Shown here in pieces: positions 57,000 through 64,000 of a stretch of DNA of 64,000 nucleotides. Below the pieces are notes generated by a model. That model saw nothing but the letters and a program-made list of their open reading frames with translations, had not been told where the DNA came from and did not search any database. The translations under genes were made by a program, and so were the position numbers. The stretch lies in the NCBI GenBank assembly GCA_010405405.1, contig MU004230.1:2253744-2317743 (forward strand). Reading direction: 5' to 3'. This DNA is from Microthyrium microscopicum (lineage: Eukaryota; Ascomycota; Dothideomycetes; Microthyriales; Microthyriaceae). How positions within the stretch are numbered: position 1 is the first letter of the stretch; the number at the start of each line of letters is the position of its first letter.

Positions 57000-58110
57000 A
57001 AATCGCGCATGGAGACGATTGGGCATCACTCGAGGTTCTGGAAGAAAGCAAAAGTGAAGGCAAAGTGGCTAGGACTGATATAAGAATTAACGGACAGAGG
57101 CTGATGAGAGATAGAGGATAGCTTTTGAGGAAATGATATATCGCCCAATTCTTTCAAGACTCATCATGAGAATGGTTGATTAATGCTCAGCCCCTATTCG
57201 AGATGAATAGCCAAAACCCTACAAATAAATACTACTTAGGTAATTGTGTACTTGTCAATATTAGTGAGTTAGTCTATCTCATTCGATTCTATCTCTACGT
57301 ATATCAAGAAGTGTTTACCCTCCTTTTCCAAATCAGAATGTTTACAGTTTCCAAACACTCCATCGTCACGAAGCTTTGGTACCCAAAACAAACGTAAACA
57401 GCACAGAGCTCGCACAGTACCAGTGAACAGGTACCATAGTGCCCATCGAACTGCATACAATGAAACGATGTTTGTGTGAGGCCTGTCAAACCACACTTCA
57501 ACACTAGACTTTGCAAGATCAATGACTACACGCGAGTCATGGTGTAAGTCCATAAAGAGATCCCATAAACAGCTAATCATATGAAGTAATGTTTAAAGAA
57601 TCACAGAAATCAACCGTTTAAGGAAGAAGGTACCTACCAACCCGGAAGCGTATCCATCCGCAAATCCTCGACGAAAAGGACACCTCCCTTCTACGATCAC
57701 ATGAAGTTAGTGATCCCAGTCAAGATCCGTATGATAGACCCTTGATCACCATGTGGAGATCCAAAAAAGACACGAGGCCGCGAAAACACGCGAAAAAGAC
57801 AAAAAGTCTGGGACCAGTTTCAAAACGTGCCAGTTCACGACTCATGTGTCATGCAGTAAGGGGGCCATGCAGGATATCGGGACCAAAAGTCAATGCTATC
57901 GGCAACAATGATCAGATATTGTCTTGCCCAGAGTATGAGGAGATCAAAAGCAGTTGAACAAAAGAGATGAATTTTCCTCGAATATCTATCTAGCAATGAA
58001 AGGCTTCATGCAAAACTCCACACATGCCTGCGCTATCAAAACCCCTGTAGTTTGATGCTACAGCAAGAAAGTGCATTCTATCCTACTTAGGAATACTACA
58101 TCAACAACGT
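57000..58110. other. convergent intergenic region
   Basis: 1.1 kb between paralogue B (+) and the Yme1 gene (-). Frames at 57269-57580 and 57742-57957 lack recognisable content. No element named. Confidence 0.4.
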
Positions 58111-60303
58111 CTATGCTACCGGATCGCCTGTGGGTCCTTGAGGAATCGGTAAACCACCCGCCCCAGGCGGCTCACGAGGACCGGGTAATATGGATGCCTC
58201 TGGCAGCTTTATAGGCGTGTCCGGTATACCTTTGAGTGTCTCCGGTAGTTTCTCCCCTCTGATGACTATCTCCATCTCGTCCTTGCCCAGCGTTTCGTAC
58301 TCGACGAGCGCGTTGGCCAGGCGATCGAGCTCCTTGCGTTTGGCGTGGAGTAAGGCTTCGGCGCGATCTCTACTCTCGTCTATTAAGCGTTTGACCTCTT
58401 GCCATATTAGCTGTTTAGTCTCTGGAGGAAGTCGTCCGTAATCGCTGTGTAGGTCCACGTTGCCTATTGCCGGTGACATTCCGAGTTGAGTGACCATCGC
58501 GTATGCGACAGATGTCGCCCTTTCAATATCACTTGACGCACCACCTGTCGTCGCATCGGGTCCATATATGATTTCCTCTGCGATTTTGCCGCCCATGCAC
58601 ACATCCAACATTGCCATGTATTCCCGCTTTGCCATTGAGACTTTGTCCATTTCCGGGAGCTGAAAGGTGATACCAAGAGCATGGCCTCGAGGCATAATGG
58701 TGGCTTTGTACAATGGATCCGCGAAAGGTGTAAACATGGCCACCAGCGCATGGCCACCTTCGTGGTACGCTGTCATAACTTTGTCTTTCTGTTGAATGAA
58801 AAAGCTTGTGCGTTCCGCGCCCATGAGGATTTTGTCTTTCGCCCATTCAAAGTCAACCATTTCGATTTGAGATGCTCGTCTTTTACTGGCATGGACTGCG
58901 GCAGTATTCGTAAGGTTTTCAAGCTCGGCGCCGGAGAACCCTGGCGTACCGCGAGCTAGAACCGAAGGATCCACGTTTTGACCAATGCTCATTTTCTTCA
59001 TGTAAAAGTCCAGGATAGCAATACGACCACGCACGTCCGGCAGGCCCACTACAACCTGACGATCGAAGCGTCCAGGACGTGTCAAAGCTTTGTCTAGTAG
59101 TTCGGGAAAGTTGGTCGCGGCAAGGAAAATAACACCAGAGCTCTGGTTGAATCCATCAAGATCAGTCAGAAGTTGGTTGAGGGTTTGTTTCGAATATGCA
59201 GCGTCTCTCTCATTGCGCTTGCCACCAACAGCATCCAGTTCATCAATGAAGACAATAGCTGGTGCTTTCGCTCGGGCTGCATTGAACAATTCTCTTACGC
59301 GCTTAGCACCAACACCGACATAGACCTCGTCGAACTCTGAGCCAGACATGTAGAAGAATGGGACTCCAGCTTCACCTGCCACGGCACGCGCAAGCAGTGT
59401 TTTGCCAGTTCCTGGAGGACCAACAAGTAGAACACCTTTGGGTAGTTTGCCTCCAAGTGTCGCATACTTGTCAGGGGATTTCAAAAAGTCAACTATTTCT
59501 TGAAGTTCTTCCTTTGCCTCGTCACAACCATGGACATCCGAGAATCGCGTCTTTTGCACTTCAGGCTTGGCTTCAGATCCCTTGCCACCCATTTTACGCA
59601 AGAGGCCTCCGGCCTCTGTTGCTGCAAGGAACATAGTGACTACAACATAGAAGCTCCAGATCGAAAAGCAGAAGGCAAGAAGAAACCTAACCCATCGAAA
59701 GATAACAAGCGCGGTAGACTCTGAAAGTACAACGTGAACCGGGTTCTTTTGTGATCCAGCACCAACTTCAGCAGTGGAAGCATTCGCGCCGGATGCTTGC
59801 GCCGCCACAGATTTGACGATTCCTGAGAGATTTGAACTTTGCATACCATCGGACTTTGCTGGAGCAGTATTCACACGATCTACCGCTCGAAGGTATAATG
59901 ATTCGCATGCCTGGTTGCTTGCAAAGGCATCCGACTCGTACCGCTGGACGACCACGTCAGATCGATTGGCTCGAAGAAGGGCAGAATAGAACGCATGCTG
60001 GGCCGTCGCGCTTCGAGGATTATTGTTTGCGGTTTGTTCCAGATGTGCCAGATGACTATTAGACGTTGTGGAGGATTGGGAGGACGAGCCCCATAGCTGA
60101 CGACGTTGAACAAATGATGGCGATCGTTGTAGCGATATCCGAAATGGCGTTAACGCTGAGGAGAAGAGTCGGCGACCGGTATGTTGTTGTTGGGACTGAA
60201 TCAGTGGTTTAAGAAATGCTATGGGAGAAAGCATGTATGGATTTCTTGAGATCCCAGTCACCACCTGATGGCGAAATACGCTGGTTATGGGATTGAAGGC
60301 CAT
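58111..60303 (-). CDS. YME1: mitochondrial i-AAA protease (FtsH/Yme1 type)
   Basis: ATP-driven zinc protease of the inner mitochondrial membrane with its active sites in the intermembrane space; it degrades unassembled and damaged proteins. Intronless, 730 aa. There is a basic mitochondrial presequence, then one membrane segment at about residues 199-226 ([20 protein letters not shown]), as expected for the i-AAA form. Walker A GPPGTGKT is at 295-302 and Walker B VFIDELDA at 351-358. The second region of homology is [19 protein letters not shown]. The zinc site is HEGGH at 514-518, where HEAGH is most common; the distal Asp/Glu ligand region ([11 protein letters not shown]) is present. Length fits the family. 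Confidence 0.95.
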   Translation of the reverse strand: MAFNPITSVFRHQVVTGISRNPYMLSPIAFLKPLIQSQQQHTGRRLFSSALTPFRISLQRSPSFVQRRQLWGSSSQSSTTSNSHLAHLEQTANNNPRSATAQHAFYSALLRANRSDVVVQRYESDAFASNQACESLYLRAVDRVNTAPAKSDGMQSSNLSGIVKSVAAQASGANASTAEVGAGSQKNPVHVVLSESTALVIFRWVRFLLAFCFSIWSFYVVVTMFLAATEAGGLLRKMGGKGSEAKPEVQKTRFSDVHGCDEAKEELQEIVDFLKSPDKYATLGGKLPKGVLLVGPPGTGKTLLARAVAGEAGVPFFYMSGSEFDEVYVGVGAKRVRELFNAARAKAPAIVFIDELDAVGGKRNERDAAYSKQTLNQLLTDLDGFNQSSGVIFLAATNFPELLDKALTRPGRFDRQVVVGLPDVRGRIAILDFYMKKMSIGQNVDPSVLARGTPGFSGAELENLTNTAAVHASKRRASQIEMVDFEWAKDKILMGAERTSFFIQQKDKVMTAYHEGGHALVAMFTPFADPLYKATIMPRGHALGITFQLPEMDKVSMAKREYMAMLDVCMGGKIAEEIIYGPDATTGGASSDIERATSVAYAMVTQLGMSPAIGNVDLHSDYGRLPPETKQLIWQEVKRLIDESRDRAEALLHAKRKELDRLANALVEYETLGKDEMEIVIRGEKLPETLKGIPDTPIKLPEASILPGPREPPGAGGLPIPQGPTGDPVA

Positions 60304-60820
60304 CGTAGCGGATGCCGGAGGATCGAAAGGAGAGGTTGGCTAGAAGCCAGAAATGAGCATGCTATTGAACAAAATGTGCCGACATGAATGGAATAATTGG
60401 GGTCGACTCGCGAAGGTGAACAGCCAAATTAGTTACGTGGTTGTTAATGATGCGAAGAAGGCGACGATGTTCAGATTGTCGTTCTTGGCATTTTGGGATC
60501 TTTCGCTACACGTGACATATATTAGCATTAAGCCCTATAGGGAAGGTGTTCGCGGCGAGCCTCAATTCATGGATACCTATAATCTTCAACACCACAATTG
60601 TTGTACCGAGTCGTCGAATAATGTTCATTAGGTTAAGCTGTTCCTCAAGATAAAACCATGGACACGGCAACGAAGAGAGAACACAGATGGTGCCATCAGT
60701 GTATGATTATGTTCATCGGTTTACAATTTCGTAATTGAGCAAATGGACAGTGCAAGTGAAGTGATTGCGTTGTAAGTCAAGTGTCTATCTAAGTATGTGA
60801 AGAGGGTATCTTTGAAAATG
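60304..60820. other. intergenic region between the Yme1 start and the Gpi18 stop
   Basis: 517 bp. The plus frame at 60353-60631 is antisense to the promoter and looks non-coding. Holds the Yme1 promoter. Confidence 0.35.
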
Positions 60821-62399
60821 CTATGCTGGAGGTAAGAACGCCGAATACAGAGCCGCCTGAATCATTCCATACATGACCATTACTCGAACGGTTACTGACG
60901 AACTCGAGTCTTTGCGTAAGCAAAGCTCAGAAGCAAGCCATATGTACCATAGCGGGTATCCTGACGCTAAGCGATTGATAATCTGAACATGTGCCGTAGT
61001 CAATGTTATAAGCGCAATTGCGAGCTGTGGCAGCGCTAAACGACGAACCACATATTGACCAGTAGAGTTCAGGTACTGGCTGGATGTAGATTGGCGGAAA
61101 GCAGCAGTGCCTGCTCGATATAAAACCCAAAGCATGGGAGCTGCGAGCAAGAATAGTGGGATATTGGAAGCAGTCCAATACTTAAACGGACCAACATTCC
61201 AATATCGAGACTGAATTGACGAGTAGATGCCAGGCGGTATTTGCTGACACCAAGGAGGTTGTAGCTTTTTATCTGCCATATAGCAGAACTCATTGTACGC
61301 GACGTACTGCGGGTAGATGTAACCTGCGCCGATCATCGATCCGGCTAATATAGTGGACCAAATGCTAGATAGATATTGGGAATCCTTATCAAGCTCTGCC
61401 TGCGCAAATGATATTCTAAATCCTGTCAAACGCAGAGCCCAGAGAGCGGCATCATAGGCAAAGAGCAAACCATTTAGCAACCCATTGCCACGAACTGTGC
61501 TAGCTACCCCGAAGCATATCCCGGAGCCTAATACGAACAAGTTCTGCCCGGCAGTTGAGGATGGTTGACGACGGTAAAATACGCCTTGAGCATAAAGATA
61601 ATAGCCGAGGAAACTGAGAAATGAGTAAAGCGCTTCCGAGTATGGCGCAATGAGAAATACCCCAGCAGGCGACAGAATATGAAGTGCAGCTGCTATCAAT
61701 GGAAGATGAACAAACTTTGAGTTTGGTCGATCCGAAAGAAATAGTTCCGTGAGTTTGAAAAGAACAATGGCAGATAGTAGGTGGCATACATTTGCTAGAA
61801 TGATGCCATGTAAGACCACTGTTGTATCCTGGTCATTCGTGAGCTTCCAAGCTATTACGATATCAGCAGAATCTCTTAAATTATCGATGGGGGCATGGGA
61901 AAGAGTATAAGGTCCACGAGCTTATCACACTGACATAGTGCAATAAGTCATCTGCTCATACTTGATGAGTTGTAAATATCAGGCGCCAGCAAACTATATG
62001 TGCCCAAACATATAACGACAAGTGTAATGGGAGCAAACACATACCTTGACTTAGCCAACTCAACACACCCGTCCAACCAAATGAAAAAGCCCAATCTTGT
62101 TCATTTGTATAGTAGCCCTTCCAGGCAGCAGACACAAAATAGAACGCATCCCATCTGACAAACTTGCTCAGCAGACCAGCAAGTGAAACCTGCGATAACG
62201 ACTTGCCGTTTTCGGCGCTTAACACGTCGTTTAAGGAACCAGCAATATGCTGCTGGGGGTGGGAGCCGGTGCCGCGCGGTAGTATAAACAGCCCCGTTGA
62301 TGAATCGTAGCCGCTGCCCGGCGTCAGCAGCACGATGGCCAACAACACGAGTTTCCAGGCTGCAAAGATCAGGGCAAGGGTGGCGAGTGGACCACGCAT
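60821..62399 (-). CDS. GPI18: GPI mannosyltransferase 2 (PIG-V/Gpi18)
   Basis: Adds the second mannose to the GPI anchor precursor in the ER. The model is complement(join(60821..61920,62045..62399)), 484 aa; the 124-nt intron splits an Ala codon. The family blocks are present: WDAFYFVSAAWKGYY and DWAFSFGWT in exon 1; then SPAGVFLIAPYSEALYSFLSFLGYY, STVRGNGLLNGLLFAYD, PQYVAYNEFC, PPWCQQIPPGIYSSIQSRYWNVGPFKYW. At least eight hydrophobic spans alternate with loops, as in PIG-V. The lumenal WDAFY motif holds the likely catalytic Asp. The GPI route serves surface proteins such as the carboxypeptidase at 34.7 kb, if that is GPI-linked. Confidence 0.92.
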
Positions 62400-63601
62400 G
62401 ATGTTTGGCGGAACCGCAATGCTTTGCTGGTGATGTGGATGCCTTCAAAGTCCAGAACTTGTTGTTGGTCTACGAGTGGTGCGAACGTCAAGCGGTGTGC
62501 ACGCTCACGAGTTCACAATTGACCCGCGTGGGACCGATGAACGGATGTCTGGTCGCAGACAAATAGCCCGTGATGCATCGGGTAGGTAGATCGGTAAGTG
62601 CGGGTGTTTGGCGGTCAAAGGCAGCCGAGATTTGACGACAGATATCCTCGGTGCGTTGTTAGACGGTTAGAGGGACCACGAGGAGATGGACACAGCGCGA
62701 GAAAGGATCAGATGGGATGATTTGGCAGGTGCAGTGTCAGGAGGGGTTGGTGGTTCAGGGGGCGACACACTCGCTAAGATGATGGTGATGGATGACAGTG
62801 GACAGGACAGACTCGACAGAGTAGACTTGACAAACTGGCGATATGCAGGGGTTTCACTTTTCAATTCAGGGGAACTCGCAGATCAAGGCCCCTCCCAAGT
62901 CAAGACCACAAAAAGTCAAGTCCATGTCTGATGAGTCGTGATTTCTTATGTGCTTATGCACCTACTGTATGCGCTAAACTTACCTTTGCGTAACTTTTCA
63001 ACGAGGCGCACTGCTTTTTCTTGTCGAGGGGTTCGAGGGGAGTTTGAGGGGTTCATTATCTATGGCGTCCATGCAATTCAATGCCGTTGGATCAGAGCTA
63101 ACTGTCAGAATGGCCAGAATTCAAGGCCGCCCATCGATGCCGCAAGGGGTTCGTTTATGAAAGGCTGGTGTGAAATGCAGACAGGCACAGGGTCGTCGTT
63201 TGCAGGCATTTGATTCCAACCACCAATTGTAGCTGCAGCTTAACCTCATCACATTCAACACCTTGCCGCAGACCTTGAAGTTCACAAAAATGCAATGATT
63301 GAAAAGCGAGAGAAAAAAAGAATTATGAGGTCAAAAAATTATAGAATTTCTATATTATTTTATTGGGATGCTTGCTTGCTATCTCTGATGGCGCTGCAAT
63401 CCCTTTATCATCCTCTGTCCAACGGAGAGCTGTCTGCTCATCCTGATTAATCCAACAACGCCATGCAATGCAATATGCTTCTTCGTGCTTCGTGATATTC
63501 TGTCAAATCCAGCCAGTGGATTGATTATTCCCCGGATGCTTCATCTCTTTCGTGGTCCGACATGGGTCTAAGATGTGACAAAAGAAAGGCCCGCTATGCA
63601 A
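62400..63601. other. intergenic region
   Basis: 1.2 kb, with no gene seen. The left part holds the Gpi18 promoter. An A-rich run (about 63300-63360) lies near the 3' end of the edge gene. Confidence 0.35.
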
Positions 63602-64000
63602 TCATGCGCGCACTGGTTGAGATGTATGGTTTAGGAGTCGTGATAGGAAGCCAGGAGTTCCGCCCACTCGGGCCTTTTTGGCTGGTTTTTCTTCGTAGCT
63701 TTGAAGACGATGGACCATGTGAGAAGTCTTTCCAGTAATATCCCGGGGTTCAATGTGAACTACGACTTCTCCGGTCTCTGTTTCCGATTGGGAGAAGTTG
63801 TGGGGAGGAAGCTCATCAATGGGAGACTCGAGTCTGTCATCTAGACTGTCCGTGTCTGGAGATGATACAGATGTGCTACGAGATGGAGGAGAGAGTGATG
63901 GAGTGCGAGAGATAGGGTGTCTGGTTGTATCCAATGAGTAACCAGAGTAGGCAGTGAATTGCTGTTGGCGGGTTTGGGATCGCTGTTGCATTTCGTAGAG
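63602..64000 (-). CDS. C-terminal end of an uncharacterised Ser/Arg-rich protein, cut by the window edge
   Basis: An open minus-strand frame ends in TGA at 63602-63604 and runs past the right edge in frame (LYEMQQRSQTRQQQF), so the ATG at 63991 is probably internal. The visible part is Ser/Pro-rich (ISRTPSLSPPSRSTSVSSPD), then acidic, with VVVHIEPRDITGK and HRLQSYEEKPAKKAR. It ends GFLSRLLNHTSQPVRA. It looks disordered. I do not recognise it. Confidence 0.5.
   Translation of the reverse strand, partial: LYEMQQRSQTRQQQFTAYSGYSLDTTRHPISRTPSLSPPSRSTSVSSPDTDSLDDRLESPIDELPPHNFSQSETETGEVVVHIEPRDITGKTSHMVHRLQSYEEKPAKKARVGGTPGFLSRLLNHTSQPVRA

Noticed and set aside
63031-63060. tRNA T-arm-like GGTTCGAGG
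   Set aside because: No acceptor stem or anticodon arm can be formed around it.

Overview
This is a eukaryotic window from a filamentous ascomycete (Pezizomycotina). The evidence is short GT-AG introns of about 45-75 nt in most genes, both strands gene-bearing with no operons, and typical fungal proteins: an AA9 lytic polysaccharide monooxygenase, a phytase-type phosphatase, a type I metacaspase, a Sec2 exchange factor, Yme1, Gpi18 and an Emi1-like protein. A Leotiomycetes-like fungus is my guess, but no rRNA or marker gene is present to fix the lineage. I saw no convincing tRNA, rRNA, CRISPR array or prokaryotic feature.

Layout. 0-7.6 kb holds a partial alpha/beta hydrolase (-), a RING/RS-rich protein (+) and a histidine acid phosphatase (+). 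7.6-13.4 kb is a gene-poor island with a 67-bp tandem array, a 70-bp tandem duplication and a dispersed inverted-repeat family in two or three copies. 13.4-24.3 kb carries the AA9 LPMO (+), a Cab4-type pantetheine-phosphate adenylyltransferase (-), a secreted bicupin (+), a calponin-homology/transgelin-like protein (-), an NDUFAF2-like complex I assembly factor (+) and a small secreted glycine-rich protein (+). 24.8-29.1 kb holds a large C2H2 zinc-finger gene (-), a decayed tandem paralogue of it, and a 2EXR-like hypothetical gene (-). 29.1-31.2 kb contains an AT-rich non-autonomous transposon of about 0.72 kb with terminal inverted repeats.

31.2-47.5 kb holds an NTF2-like protein (+), a RibD/CMP-deaminase-family protein (-), a DNAJC9-like J protein (+), a membrane or GPI-anchored serine carboxypeptidase (+), a mucin-like secreted protein (-), an Emi1-like twin CX9C protein (+), a metacaspase (+), a Cys/His-rich plus F-box-like protein (+) and PAPS reductase (-) with an unusual C-terminal tail. 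49.4-62.4 kb holds Sec2 (-), a 229-bp MITE with perfect 60-bp inverted repeats, a tandem pair of paralogous proteins of a family I do not recognise (+), Yme1 (-) and Gpi18 (-). The right edge cuts an uncharacterised minus-strand gene.

The genes are mostly independent. Shared themes are mitochondrial function (NDUFAF2-like, Yme1, Emi1-like), secretion and cell wall (Sec2, Gpi18, carboxypeptidase, mucin-like and glycine-rich proteins) and carbohydrate or phosphate scavenging (AA9, phosphatase). The most novel-looking items are the tandem paralogue pair at 53.9-57.0 kb, the zinc-finger gene with its nonsense-riddled neighbour, and the inverted-repeat elements.
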